Shown piece by piece: positions 43,560 through 52,608 of a DNA stretch of 64,000 nt. Position 1 is the stretch's first letter, and the number at the start of each line of letters is the position of its first letter. The notes beneath the pieces are model-generated. The model saw only the letters and a list, made by a program, of their open reading frames with translations. It was not told the origin of the DNA and made no database searches. A program made the position numbers and the translations under genes. This stretch comes from JBAYJM01 sp964350585 (GTDB lineage Bacteria; Patescibacteriota; Patescibacteriia; 2-01-FULL-39-33), in contig CAYGKC010000003.1 in NCBI GenBank assembly GCA_964350585.1, forward strand, positions 1-64,000, given 5' to 3'.

Positions 43560-44555
43560 ATGATGCAATTTTTAATAATTGCCGACATGCATTTTGCAAT
43601 TGAAAAAGCAAAAAAAGATAATCGGCAGATTTTACATAAATTAGGCGATATGATCCCCACGCTTAACCAGCGACGTATGAGTGGAGCATCATCGCATATA
43701 CAAAAAACTTTCAGGGAAGCTGCAAATTACGGACCGTACGAAGCGATTATTGATCTAGGAGACAGAACACACGGAACACCGGACAATACTGGACTAATAT
43801 GCAGTCATAGTGTAAATGAAGCTTTTGAAGCAATAAAATTGCGCAAAGAATCATTTCCCGAAATTCCAGATAATTTAGTTTGCCAAATACCAGGCAACCA
43901 TGATTTGGGTTGGGCGCTTTCATCTTTCGCGCGCAAAGGAGACGGCTATCTAAAAAAGAGCTTAGCCAGCTATCGGAAAATATACGGTCCCCTATTTTGG
44001 ATGAAAGAATTAACCTCAGAAATTAACGTCATTGGAATATCTTCTGAACCTTTTCTTTATGATTACAACCAGCCTAAAAAATTCAAAAATGGCGAAAATG
44101 AAAAAGAAATTAAAACCAGAATTCTCCTTCTTAAAAATGAACTTGCTCTTCAGCTTTCCTTTATAAAAAATTCCCTGCAAGAGATAAAACAAAAAAATAA
44201 AAAATTCATACTTGCAGTACATGAACCCTTTGCCATGCTTTCTCCTAAACTTCAGGCATTAATAGAACCTTACAAAGAAAGGCATTTAGTTACTCTCGCA
44301 GGCCATGTTCATGCCAGATGGCTGATGAATATTTTAAACTTCACGATGCCTCAAAATAGTCTGCCAATATTCAAACGTTATAAAATACAAATGATTCCTT
44401 CAGTATGGGGCATAATGATTCCTTCAATTCCTTGGGGAATCGGAGCCGGTTGGGCAAGGATAGTCATTGAAGATGATGGGCATATCAATCTTTACATTTA
44501 CAGAACAAACAAAAAAAAGTTCCAAGGCATACGCCTTGGAAAATCTTGTTTATAA
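43560..44555 (+). CDS. Calcineurin-type metallophosphoesterase, copy 2
   Basis: A 331-residue paralogue of the preceding protein with the same motif order: IIADMHFAI, IIDLGDRTHG, IPGNHDLG, AVHEPFAM and LAGHVHARW. The shared PSVWGI segment near the C-terminus shows that both derive from one ancestor, although the overall sequences have diverged. All metal ligands are present. Expression is separate because of its own promoter at 43511. The substrate is unknown. The 3' end is followed ten bases later by the convergent uvrA with no visible terminator. Confidence 0.9.
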   Translation: MMQFLIIADMHFAIEKAKKDNRQILHKLGDMIPTLNQRRMSGASSHIQKTFREAANYGPYEAIIDLGDRTHGTPDNTGLICSHSVNEAFEAIKLRKESFPEIPDNLVCQIPGNHDLGWALSSFARKGDGYLKKSLASYRKIYGPLFWMKELTSEINVIGISSEPFLYDYNQPKKFKNGENEKEIKTRILLLKNELALQLSFIKNSLQEIKQKNKKFILAVHEPFAMLSPKLQALIEPYKERHLVTLAGHVHARWLMNILNFTMPQNSLPIFKRYKIQMIPSVWGIMIPSIPWGIGAGWARIVIEDDGHINLYIYRTNKKKFQGIRLGKSCL

Positions 44556-44564
44556 TAAACTAAT

Positions 44565-47429
44565 TTATTTTATTAAACTTTTTAAATACTTTCCAGTATA
44601 GCTGTTTTTTGCTTTTATAATTTCCAGTGGCGTTCCCTCTGCCACTATATAGCCTCCTTTTTCACCGCCCTCAGGTCCCAAATCAATAACCCAATCAGCT
44701 GATTTTATCACGTCCAAATTGTGCTCCACTATTAAAACAGAGTTTTCCTTATCCACTAGACGGTTAAGCACTTGAAGCAACCTGTTGACGTCATCAAAAT
44801 GCAAACCCGTTGTAGGCTCGTCTAAAATATAAAGCGTTTTGCCGGTCGGCCTTCGCGAAAGCTCAGTTGCCAATTTTACTCTTTGGGCTTCACCACCCGA
44901 GAGAGTCGTTGCGCTTTGCCCTAACCGCAAATATCCAAGTCCCACTTCTTCGAGTATATGAAGCTTATCAACTATCTGAACATCTTCAGCAAAAAACTTC
45001 TTAGCTTCAGAAACTGTCATATCAAGCACATCAGCAATATTCTTTCCACTTCCCTGATATCCGGAAGGTGAGTAATAAATATCCAAAGCTTCTTTATTAT
45101 ATCTTTTGCCGTGACATTCTTCACATTCTATAAACACGTCGGGCAGAAATTGCATTTCGATTTTCACATAACCCTCTCCCCCGCAATTTTCACATCTTCC
45201 TCCTCCTTTTACATTAAAACTAAAATGTCCAAGCTTAAAGCCTCTCATTTTACTTTCAGGAAGAGAAGCGTATAAATCCCTTATATAAGTAAACACGCCG
45301 GTATATGTTGCTGGATTAGATCGTGGCGTTCTTCCTATTGGAGATTGATCAATATTTATTACCTTATCTAAATTTTCCATTCCCTTGATTTCTTTGTGTT
45401 TGCCGGGAAGTTCTTTTGTGCGGTAAAATTTCGCAGCCAAGGCTTTAGCTAAAATTTCAGACATCAGTGTGGATTTACCCGAACCAGAAACTCCGGAAAT
45501 AACAACTAAGCTTGCCAAAGGTATTTTTACATCAATATTTTTTAAATTAAATTCACTGGCTCCTAAAATTTGAAGAAATTTTCCATTGCCCTTGCGAAAT
45601 TCTTTGCGTATCGGTATTGATTTTTTCCCTGAAAGATACTGACCGGTAATAGATTTTTTATCAGTCAAAATTTGCTTTGGCGTTCCTTCAAAGACCAATT
45701 CTCCGCCCAGCACTCCGGCTCCAGGGCCTATATCTATCAAGTAATCTGATTCTCTCATAACTTGTTCGTCATGTTCAACAACAATTACAGTATTGCCTTT
45801 ATCTCTTAAATTTTTAAGTGTTGTAACTAACTTTTCAGTATCCCGGGCATGCAAACCGATTGAAGGCTCATCAAGAACATAAGTCACTGATTCCAACCCT
45901 GATCCTATCTGAGTCGCCAACCTAATTCTTTGAGCTTCACCGCCGGCAAGAGTATTAGCACTTCTTGACAGAGCCAAGTAATCCAAGCCTACATTTTTTA
46001 AATAAGTCAGTTTTTTCTCTATTTCGCGTATTACTTGTTTAGCAATTTTTCCTTCATTCTTTCCTTCCCACTGCTTTGAAACCTTCGCAAAAAACTCGGC
46101 TATTTTATTGCCGTCAAGATTCGTAAGCTGTGAAATATTTACTGAATCAATTGTGACAGAAAGACTTTCGGGCTTTAGCCTTGCGCCTTTGCAACTGGGA
46201 CAAGTAGAAATCCTCATATACTCTTCAAGTGTCTTCTGAAGATATTCTGATTTAGTATCCTTATATTTATCATCCAAAAACTTAATCAATCCCTCAAATC
46301 TAAACATTTGACCATCAATTTCATATGTTTCGTTTCCGCTTCCGTTGAAAATCATTTCTTGGACTTTCGGACTCAACTCGCCAAATGGAATATTCAAGTC
46401 AAACTTATTTTTTTCTGCAACTTTTTCCAATAATTTAAAATTAGTATTTTGGGATGCAAAATTTCTAGCCCACGGCTTAATTGCGCCTTCCGCCAACGTA
46501 AGACGTTTATTTGGAACAATAAGATCTGGGTTGGGAACCAATTTTATGCCTAATCCTTTGCAAGAACCGCATGCGCCAAAAGGCGAATTAAAAGAAAAAC
46601 TTCTTGGCTCAATCTCAGGCAAATTTATTCCGCAGAAATGACAGACATAGTAAAGATTAAAATTAATATTGTCTTCTTTTTTAGGCAAATAAATATTTAC
46701 AAATCCATTTCCCAAATCCAAAGCGATATTTAAAGCTTTAACTAATCTCTGATAATCCAAATCTGAGGGTTTTTTTTCTGCAATCTCAGAAGATATAACC
46801 ATTTTATCAATAAGAACCTCCACTGTATGATTTTGATCCTTAGAAAGTGAGAGTTCTTTAATTTCTTCATAATTATAAAAATTTCCGTCAATTCTGAAAA
46901 TTTCATAGTTGCTTTTGATCATTGCGTCTATTTCTTTAGAATGAGATCCTTTCTTATTAAGAATAATTGGTGAAAGAATTTGTATTTCGCTTCCAGGATC
47001 TAATTTTACAATTTGATCCAAAATTTCCGAAGCTGTTTGCCTGCCAACTTCCCTACCGCATTGCGGGCAATGGACAGTTCCCACCTTTGCATAAAGCAAT
47101 CTTAAATAATCATAGATTTCCGTAATGGTTCCGACAGTCGAACGGGGATTAACTGATGATGATTTCTGATCTATTGCAATCGTCGGCGTCAATCCTTCAA
47201 TACTGTCAACATCTGGTTTATCCATCAAATCCAAAAATTGTTTGGCATATGATGACAAACTTTCTGCGTAGCGTCTTTGCCCTTCAGCATATATTGTATC
47301 AAAAGCCAAAGATGATTTACCGGATCCTGAAAGCCCTGTTATTACAACTAGCTTATTTTTAGGAATATCAATACTTAAATTCTTTAAATTATTGACCCTT
47401 GATTTTTTAATGCTGATTTTTTCGAGCAT
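44565..47429 (-). CDS. uvrA: Excinuclease ABC subunit A (UvrA)
   Basis: A 954-residue ABC-type ATPase that finds helix-distorting DNA damage and loads UvrB. Features in order: Walker A GLSGSGKSSL near residue 35, zinc finger CHFC/CGSC region near 250-290, first signature LAGGEAQRIRLATQ with Walker B YVLDEPSIGL, second Walker A GVSGSGKSTL, zinc site CENCGGEGYVKIEMQFLPDV with CEECHG, second signature LSGGEAQRVKLATEL and YILDEPTTGLH. The length is full and all motifs are intact. It has its own consensus-like promoter at 47470-47498. UvrB and UvrC are not in the window. Confidence 0.98.
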   Translation of the reverse strand: MLEKISIKKSRVNNLKNLSIDIPKNKLVVITGLSGSGKSSLAFDTIYAEGQRRYAESLSSYAKQFLDLMDKPDVDSIEGLTPTIAIDQKSSSVNPRSTVGTITEIYDYLRLLYAKVGTVHCPQCGREVGRQTASEILDQIVKLDPGSEIQILSPIILNKKGSHSKEIDAMIKSNYEIFRIDGNFYNYEEIKELSLSKDQNHTVEVLIDKMVISSEIAEKKPSDLDYQRLVKALNIALDLGNGFVNIYLPKKEDNINFNLYYVCHFCGINLPEIEPRSFSFNSPFGACGSCKGLGIKLVPNPDLIVPNKRLTLAEGAIKPWARNFASQNTNFKLLEKVAEKNKFDLNIPFGELSPKVQEMIFNGSGNETYEIDGQMFRFEGLIKFLDDKYKDTKSEYLQKTLEEYMRISTCPSCKGARLKPESLSVTIDSVNISQLTNLDGNKIAEFFAKVSKQWEGKNEGKIAKQVIREIEKKLTYLKNVGLDYLALSRSANTLAGGEAQRIRLATQIGSGLESVTYVLDEPSIGLHARDTEKLVTTLKNLRDKGNTVIVVEHDEQVMRESDYLIDIGPGAGVLGGELVFEGTPKQILTDKKSITGQYLSGKKSIPIRKEFRKGNGKFLQILGASEFNLKNIDVKIPLASLVVISGVSGSGKSTLMSEILAKALAAKFYRTKELPGKHKEIKGMENLDKVINIDQSPIGRTPRSNPATYTGVFTYIRDLYASLPESKMRGFKLGHFSFNVKGGGRCENCGGEGYVKIEMQFLPDVFIECEECHGKRYNKEALDIYYSPSGYQGSGKNIADVLDMTVSEAKKFFAEDVQIVDKLHILEEVGLGYLRLGQSATTLSGGEAQRVKLATELSRRPTGKTLYILDEPTTGLHFDDVNRLLQVLNRLVDKENSVLIVEHNLDVIKSADWVIDLGPEGGEKGGYIVAEGTPLEIIKAKNSYTGKYLKSLIK

Positions 47430-47469
47430 GTTTTTTGATGATTAATAAGAGACGATCAAATTAACATCC

Positions 47470-47498
47470 ATTATAAAGGAAAAGTCGCGCTTGGTCAA
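47470..47498 (-). promoter_or_regulatory. Sigma-70-type promoter for uvrA
   Basis: On the minus strand TTGACC (47498-47493) and TATAAT (47475-47470) are separated by exactly 17 bases. Transcription would start near 47463, 34 bases before the ATG. No LexA-like operator was recognised. Confidence 0.72.
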
Positions 47499-47504
47499 GC
47501 AATC

Positions 47505-47529
47505 AAAAAGAACGGCCCAATAGCCGTTC
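47505..47529 (-). terminator. Intrinsic terminator after the 125-residue membrane protein gene
   Basis: GAACGGC (47529-47523) and GCCGTTC (47516-47510) form a seven-pair stem with a six-base loop, followed by TTTTT on the minus strand. It closes the oxidoreductase-side operon just before the uvrA promoter. Confidence 0.8.
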
Positions 47530-47543
47530 AAATTGACTCAATA

Positions 47544-47921
47544 TTAAGATCTTCTGTTCACCTTATATCTAACTCCAAAGAAATATATTAGGACCACCAC
47601 CATAAAGTAAATATAAATAATTGCTCCCACAATCCATCCGATTATCGGGATTAACATTACCATACTCGCAATAAATGGAACAAGAACTAAATTATAAAAC
47701 CAGGTTTTTTTTGATACTCCTGATTTTTCAAAGGTGACATGTTCAGTCATGCCCCAATGATAAACATTTATCAAATTAAGAATGCCAATAATAATAGCTA
47801 TTATCCCAATGATAAGAGCTGTTATGCCTAATCCTGCCAAAACAGATTCTAAAGTTGAAGTTTCCACATTTCCCCAACCCCAATCAGGAAGAGAAAACAT
47901 CTGCAAAGCGTATAAAAACAT
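47544..47921 (-). CDS. Small membrane protein with three to four helices, unknown function
   Basis: A 125-residue protein with hydrophobic segments at about residues 28-52, 80-98 and 98-118, and a basic C-terminal tail (RYKVNRRS). A hydrophilic loop, YHWGMTEHVTFEKSGVSKKT, lies between the first and second helices. I do not recognise the family; the loop-and-helix pattern resembles small DUF-type membrane proteins of signal peptidase or energy-converting neighbourhoods, without proof. It is preceded by the best ribosome-binding site in the window. It follows porB by 65 bases and ends at a strong terminator. High translation is inferred. Confidence 0.75.
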   Translation of the reverse strand: MFLYALQMFSLPDWGWGNVETSTLESVLAGLGITALIIGIIAIIIGILNLINVYHWGMTEHVTFEKSGVSKKTWFYNLVLVPFIASMVMLIPIIGWIVGAIIYIYFMVVVLIYFFGVRYKVNRRS

Positions 47922-47928
47922 TTAAATT

Positions 47929-47938
47929 CACCTCCTTT
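47929..47938 (-). promoter_or_regulatory. Near-perfect Shine-Dalgarno sequence
   Basis: AAAGGAGGTG on the minus strand, seven bases before the ATG at 47921, is almost fully complementary to the expected 16S rRNA 3' end. Most genes here lack any such site, so this one stands out and fixes the start of the small membrane protein. Confidence 0.85.
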
Positions 47939-47986
47939 CGTTTAATATTTTTACAAATTCTATAATAATAATTTATTATTATGAAT

Positions 47987-48898
47987 TTATGAAGCTGAAT
48001 TTAAATTATATTTTTCGATATTTTTATTACAGATGTTTTGAATTTTCTTAATTTCAACTTTCCCCTCTTCAGAAGAGAATAAGTGCTTGAATCTTTTTTG
48101 AATTTTTAAAAATTCTTCTACAGGAACCTGCTTCGTAACTTTCATTTTGTTAACCAACTCTCCGTTTATATACTCAATAATAGGATAAAAACCGGATTGC
48201 ACTGCAAGGCGCGCCACATTTAAGGAATCTTTAGGCTCTATGCCCCAGCCGGGCACGCAAGAGGTATAAATTTGTAAATACTTCGGTCCTTTTATGCTCA
48301 GTGCTTTTTTTACTTTATTTACGATGTCCGTTGGGTAGCCCATAGTAGATGTAGCAACATAAGGCAAGTGGTGCGCCAAAGCAATACCTATCATATCTTT
48401 TTTGACTTGTTGGCTGCCAAAAGATTCTTTTCCAGGCGGTGTAGTGGAAGTATTGGCATTTAAAGGAGTTGATCCGCTAGATTGGTAACCTGTATTCTGA
48501 TAAGCTTCATTGTCAAAACAAATATATAAGATATTTTCTCCTCTTTCCCACATGCCTGAAATCTGTCCCATGCCGATATCAAAAGTAGCGCCATCACCGC
48601 CTATGGCAATTACGTTTATTTTTTCATCTTCTTTTTTGTGTTTGAGAGCTGATAAAATACCGGAGGCGATTGAGGAAGAGTTCTCAAATAGGCTATGAAT
48701 CCATGGCATCTTGAATGCTGTCATGGGATATTGGGTAGTTGTCACTTCACTGCAACCTGTTGCATTGGCAATTATAGTGTTCGGTCCTGCAGCATCAGCT
48801 AAAAGCCTATAAGCAATAATCATTCCGCAACCGGCGCATGCGCTATGGCCTGGATTCACTTGATGCGATATTGGAGCTTTGTATTTTTTATTTTCCAT
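47987..48898 (-). CDS. porB: Pyruvate (2-oxoacid):ferredoxin oxidoreductase, beta subunit
   Basis: A 303-residue thiamine-diphosphate-binding subunit. The N-terminal GHSACAGCGM supplies two cluster cysteines, ANATGCSEVTTTQYP a third and YTSCVPGWG a fourth, as for the proximal 4Fe-4S cluster. The TPP/Mg motif is GGDGATFDIG followed by FDNEAYQNTG. With PorA it cleaves pyruvate and CoA to acetyl-CoA and CO2, passing electrons to ferredoxin. It follows porA after a 121-base gap that holds a palindromic repeat. Length and motifs are normal, so the enzyme should be functional. Confidence 0.94.
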   Translation of the reverse strand: MENKKYKAPISHQVNPGHSACAGCGMIIAYRLLADAAGPNTIIANATGCSEVTTTQYPMTAFKMPWIHSLFENSSSIASGILSALKHKKEDEKINVIAIGGDGATFDIGMGQISGMWERGENILYICFDNEAYQNTGYQSSGSTPLNANTSTTPPGKESFGSQQVKKDMIGIALAHHLPYVATSTMGYPTDIVNKVKKALSIKGPKYLQIYTSCVPGWGIEPKDSLNVARLAVQSGFYPIIEYINGELVNKMKVTKQVPVEEFLKIQKRFKHLFSSEEGKVEIKKIQNICNKNIEKYNLNSAS

Positions 48899-48986
48899 AT
48901 TTAAACTTTTAATGTCTGATTAATTATTTTTTTCTTATCATCGTGAACCATATCAGCCTTTGGAGAATAAACTATCCATACTACTA

Positions 48987-49010
48987 GATTCCCGCCTTCG
49001 CGGGAATGAC
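48987..49010. repeat. dRS3-like palindromic repeat between porA and porB
   Basis: GATTCCCGC-CTTC-GCGGGAATGAC has an eight-base perfect stem with a four-base loop. It is nearly identical to the two copies inside leuS. It lies in the only sizeable gap of the oxidoreductase operon and could form a hairpin in the mRNA. Confidence 0.88.
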
Positions 49011-49019
49011 AAACAACGT

Positions 49020-50153
49020 TTATCTACCGACAAAAATAACTTTTTCTTTTGGGTTTTTAACAGTTGAATAAACTTGCTTAATCATATTTTTTGTAATATC
49101 CCTTCCGCCAAGACCAAGAATATAACTTACAATATTTTTCTTTTGCCCCATTAACGCTCTTTTTATTTCAGTAGCGATAATTCCCTCCTGTCCGAGAGAT
49201 ATTGATTTATCAACCACGGCAATATTTTTTGCCTTTGCTAAAATCTCTGCGATTTTTGCATCGGGAAACGGTCTAAATGAAACTATTTTCAAAACTCCGA
49301 CATTCTTTTTATCTTTTTTAAGCTCATCCACCGCTTCTTTTATTGTCCCAAGAACAGATCCCATAGCCACAATTACAGTATCAGCATCTTTATCACCGTA
49401 ATATTCAATTAAATTCAAGCTCCTGCCAAAAAATTTTTTAAATTCTTTCATTTCTTTTTGCAGTTTCTTTTCTGAAGAAACTAAGTCATCATGCAATTCT
49501 TTCCTAATTTCCATGTAATGCTGAGGCGTCGCAAAAGCTCCAAAAGTCAGAGGCTTTTCTGTATCAAGATATTCTTTTGGAGTATAAGGAGGCAAATATT
49601 TTTTCACTTCTTCTTCCGTGGCTATATCAACCGGCTCCACAACATGAGTCAAGACAAATCCGTCCAAGTTAACCATGACCGGAAGCTCGAGGCTTTCTCC
49701 CACTTTATATGCCAGTATATGCAAATCGCAAACTTCTTGCACTGTTTCGCCAAAAAGCATTATCCAGCCGGCATCGCGAATAACCATTACATCTTGCTGA
49801 TCATTCCAAATATTTATGGGAGCAGAAACTGCTCGATTGGCATCTGTAACGATTACCGGCAATCTCATCCCGGCAATATTATACAAAACCTCTGTCATTA
49901 ATAATAAACCCTGCGATGATGTCGCAGTATAAACTCTTACGCCCGTTGCAGAAGCGCCTTCAACTATTGATGCGGCCGCAAATTCGCTTTCCGCCCTGAC
50001 ATATTCAAAATCCGCTTTGCCATCCGCTTTAAGCTTGGCCAGATCTTCAACAATGTGAGTCTGAGGCGTAATCGGATAAGCAGATACCACTGCCGGCTTT
50101 ATCGCATTTATTGTTTCGGCAATCGCACGACTGCCTTCTAATATTTTTTTCAT
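49020..50153 (-). CDS. porA: Pyruvate (2-oxoacid):ferredoxin oxidoreductase, alpha subunit
   Basis: A 377-residue subunit containing the PYR-type domain of the thiamine enzyme. Signatures are EGSRAIAETINAIKPAVVSA, YPITPQTHIVEDLA, VRAESEFAAASIVEGASATG and TATSSQGLLLMTEVLYN. The C-terminal domain (DADTVIVAMGSVLGTIKEA, then GVLKIVSFRPFP) matches the transketolase-C-like part of PorA. It lies three bases after the unknown 106-residue gene and 121 bases before porB. Together with PorB, PorD and PorG it makes the four-subunit type of enzyme, as opposed to the single-chain form. Confidence 0.94.
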   Translation of the reverse strand: MKKILEGSRAIAETINAIKPAVVSAYPITPQTHIVEDLAKLKADGKADFEYVRAESEFAAASIVEGASATGVRVYTATSSQGLLLMTEVLYNIAGMRLPVIVTDANRAVSAPINIWNDQQDVMVIRDAGWIMLFGETVQEVCDLHILAYKVGESLELPVMVNLDGFVLTHVVEPVDIATEEEVKKYLPPYTPKEYLDTEKPLTFGAFATPQHYMEIRKELHDDLVSSEKKLQKEMKEFKKFFGRSLNLIEYYGDKDADTVIVAMGSVLGTIKEAVDELKKDKKNVGVLKIVSFRPFPDAKIAEILAKAKNIAVVDKSISLGQEGIIATEIKRALMGQKKNIVSYILGLGGRDITKNMIKQVYSTVKNPKEKVIFVGR

Positions 50154-50156
50154 AAG

Positions 50157-50477
50157 TTATAAAATGTAATCCTTCAAAAGTTGCTCCTCTACACTTTTTA
50201 TGTCTCTTTCCATAATCATTTCAAAAGTTTTCTTTTCATCCTTTAAAATTTTTTCAGTTGGAAAGAAATTTATATTTTTATCTCTTTTACCATGACCAAT
50301 ACAATATGCCAAAAGGCTAGCCGCCTTCACTTCAGCATCTTCAATCTTAACAATTTCAGGCAACAATGTTTTATCATACGGCTTCTTAATTAAAGTGTCG
50401 AATTCTGTCAAGAATTTTTTATATAGATCACTATCTTGAATTTCATCTTCTTGATTTTTTTGAGGAATTTCTCCCAT
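50157..50477 (-). CDS. Small acidic protein in the por operon, unknown function
   Basis: A 106-residue soluble protein (MGEIPQKNQEDE start) with mixed helices and no recognised motif or membrane segment. A short Ala-rich helix with one Cys (KAASLLAYCIGHGKRDKN) lies in the middle. It sits between porD (27 bases upstream) and porA (three bases downstream), so it is co-transcribed with the oxidoreductase. No function is assigned. Confidence 0.65.
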   Translation of the reverse strand: MGEIPQKNQEDEIQDSDLYKKFLTEFDTLIKKPYDKTLLPEIVKIEDAEVKAASLLAYCIGHGKRDKNINFFPTEKILKDEKKTFEMIMERDIKSVEEQLLKDYIL

Positions 50478-50504
50478 ATATTTTTATTATTTAATTTAAA
50501 GTAA

Positions 50505-50780
50505 CTATTTTTTTTCTTCTCGCATTTGGATCGCCTTTACTGGGCACTCCGCAGCGCAAATACCGCATCCTTTACACCAATCCAAATCACATCCGTAAAT
50601 ACTTTTGCCGGTAGAATTTTTTTTGCCCGTGTTAAAACAAATCCCCTCAGGGCAAATGCGTTCACAGTTACCGCAACCGATGCATTTTTCTTCATCTATA
50701 TCCGGGTAATACATATCTCGCCAATTTCCGGTTTTAACTTGTGAAGTTGTTCCTGGTTTGGCATTTATATTTATTTTCAT
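50505..50780 (-). CDS. porD: Pyruvate:ferredoxin oxidoreductase, delta subunit (2x 4Fe-4S ferredoxin)
   Basis: A 91-residue protein with two 4Fe-4S motifs: CIGCGNCERICPEG (C-x2-C-x2-C-x3-CP) and CKGCGICAAECPVKAI. An N-terminal segment (TGNWRDMYYPDIDEEK) before the first cluster matches PorD. It carries electrons from the catalytic alpha/beta pair to external ferredoxin. It sits between two unknown short genes in the operon. Confidence 0.94.
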   Translation of the reverse strand: MKININAKPGTTSQVKTGNWRDMYYPDIDEEKCIGCGNCERICPEGICFNTGKKNSTGKSIYGCDLDWCKGCGICAAECPVKAIQMREEKK

Positions 50781-50783
50781 AAT

Positions 50784-51086
50784 TTATTCTAAATCAGTTT
50801 TAATTAGTTCCTCGCTTAACTCTTCCTGCATTTTTACAGTTTCATCTATAAGCTTTAGTTTTATATGCTTGGACAATTCTTTATAAAAATTTATGTATTT
50901 GTCCGTCTGTTCCAAATATTCAGTTTCTTTATCTCCTAAATTGTCGATGATTTGGATAATTTTCAAAAGATCTTCATCAGAAATATTTGAAATATTACTT
51001 ATAACCTGCTCCTGAACAAACGGAGGTAAAGATGAAAAAGATAACTTAACGATCAAATCCTCAACTATTTCTTGTCTTATTTTCAT
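50784..51086 (-). CDS. Small helical protein in the por operon, unknown function
   Basis: A 100-residue soluble protein, rich in Glu, Lys and Ile and likely all-helical (VEDLIVKLSFSSLPPFVQEQ, LLKIIQIIDNLGDKE). No motif or membrane segment is seen. It starts two bases after the 505-residue gene and ends three before porD. Translational coupling with its neighbours is likely. Function unknown. Confidence 0.65.
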   Translation of the reverse strand: MKIRQEIVEDLIVKLSFSSLPPFVQEQVISNISNISDEDLLKIIQIIDNLGDKETEYLEQTDKYINFYKELSKHIKLKLIDETVKMQEELSEELIKTDLE

Positions 51087-51088
51087 AT

Positions 51089-52606
51089 TTATAGTAAAAA
51101 TTTTAATAATTTATAACCTAACTTCGGACCTAAAAACACAGGATTACTGCCCAAACCGAACTTTGTCATATCGTATATTCTTTTAACCTTACGAATATCT
51201 TTAGACACACTATTATCATATATTAATTCACCAGCCTTGTCGGCAACCTTATCTAACTCGTTCCCCAGCACTCCAGAATCTACCAATACTGATTCATCTT
51301 CCATATTACTAAGATCTAAACCATATTCAGCCGGGTCAAATGAAGGACCGTTATCAATGTTTGTAATGGTTAAGTCATCATTAATTACATAATCACCAAA
51401 AGGATAATCCGTAATTTCACCATGAATTTTCCCGGCTGCAGCAATATTATCAAGAGTGTTGTTTACAGATGCATCTGCAACTTTTTCAGTCATAGACAAA
51501 TCCGGAGCTTCTACTTCCATTTTCGAACCGAAGTCGAATAAGTCTATATTATGCATAGCCAAACCCATAACGGTATAAATAGCTGACTTTAAATATCTCT
51601 TATTTACAGCAAATGACTTTTTAAGACTCCCGTTTATCTTTTTTATTTCCCTTGCAATATCTTTTTGTGACATCTCCCCTTTCATAACTGCCATCAATCT
51701 TTGAGCTATTTTTTCTTTTAACTTCTGTCTTCCTTCTTTTTCTTTGGCAGTACCAACCCATTCACCTTTAACTTTACCGGCTATTTTTCCAATTTTTGTT
51801 TTATAATAATTTTCTATATCAGTAATCATTTTATCAGCAGTGTCTTCAGCCAATCTATCAACTAATACTTCGTTCTCTCTGCTAAAACTATCGCCTTTTT
51901 CAAAAATCGATTTTAAATTTGAAAAATCAACACAATCTTGATATACAATTTCAAACTGAGCAATTTTTTTGGCTGCTTCGGATATTTTTTCTTTATTTTT
52001 TTCCGGATCTTCCCTCCAAGCAGACAATTTTTTTCTTAAACTGTAATACTCGTTTAATGCTTTTTTAACCTGACCATCTTTTAAATGATCAATATAACTT
52101 AAGGCGATTACCTCGTCTTTATTTTTTGCAGAATTAATTTCATGTGTGGCGGAATTTACTGCCATATGTTGCCTAAAAGCATCAAGCCAAGCAAACGAAC
52201 CCATAGTAAAAATATTAAATGAAGCCTTTGCTAAGCTTTTAGCGACTGCAATGCTAATTTCTGAGCTTTTTACAACAAGCTTATCGACAATCATCGCAAT
52301 ATGTCCTTGAGGTATAAAACCGGTTAGCAACTTTGAAGTTGGCTTGATAATTTTATTTAAAGCATCGCCTGTAAAATCAATGGTTCCTTCTACTAATGTT
52401 TTAATTCTACTGCCAGCTTCAAGGACGGCAGGAATTGAATCTCCGATAAACTTTTTAACCTTTGAAAATATTGATTTTCCATCTTTGCTTTCATCAACTA
52501 TATCTTTTTCTTTCTTTTCTTCTTTGTCTTCCTCATCCATTTTAAGTTCTTCCTCTAAATTTTCTTCAGGTGATATAGGTTTCTTCAATTTTTCTAAATT
52601 CTCCAT
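51089..52606 (-). CDS. Large helical protein in the por operon, unknown function
   Basis: A 505-residue protein I cannot assign. Residues 1-45 are highly charged (Glu/Asp/Lys). A central helical region has amphipathic and moderately hydrophobic stretches (about 95-150: FIPQGHIAMIVDKLVVKSSE, then FNIFTMGSFAWLDAF). A Lys/Glu coiled-coil-like part follows (about 160-330). The C-terminal 150 residues are Asp/Asn-rich and end with a hydrophobic LGPKLGYKLLKFLL. No catalytic motif is visible. It is three bases from porG and two from the next gene, inside the operon. It may be a structural or unrelated passenger gene; no signal peptide is seen. Confidence 0.7.
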   Translation of the reverse strand: MENLEKLKKPISPEENLEEELKMDEEDKEEKKEKDIVDESKDGKSIFSKVKKFIGDSIPAVLEAGSRIKTLVEGTIDFTGDALNKIIKPTSKLLTGFIPQGHIAMIVDKLVVKSSEISIAVAKSLAKASFNIFTMGSFAWLDAFRQHMAVNSATHEINSAKNKDEVIALSYIDHLKDGQVKKALNEYYSLRKKLSAWREDPEKNKEKISEAAKKIAQFEIVYQDCVDFSNLKSIFEKGDSFSRENEVLVDRLAEDTADKMITDIENYYKTKIGKIAGKVKGEWVGTAKEKEGRQKLKEKIAQRLMAVMKGEMSQKDIAREIKKINGSLKKSFAVNKRYLKSAIYTVMGLAMHNIDLFDFGSKMEVEAPDLSMTEKVADASVNNTLDNIAAAGKIHGEITDYPFGDYVINDDLTITNIDNGPSFDPAEYGLDLSNMEDESVLVDSGVLGNELDKVADKAGELIYDNSVSKDIRKVKRIYDMTKFGLGSNPVFLGPKLGYKLLKFLL

Positions 52607-52608
52607 AT

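Noticed and set aside
39299..49010. A CRISPR array made of the GC-rich palindromic repeats
   Set aside because: The three copies are thousands of bases apart, two are in frame inside leuS, and there are no regular spacers.
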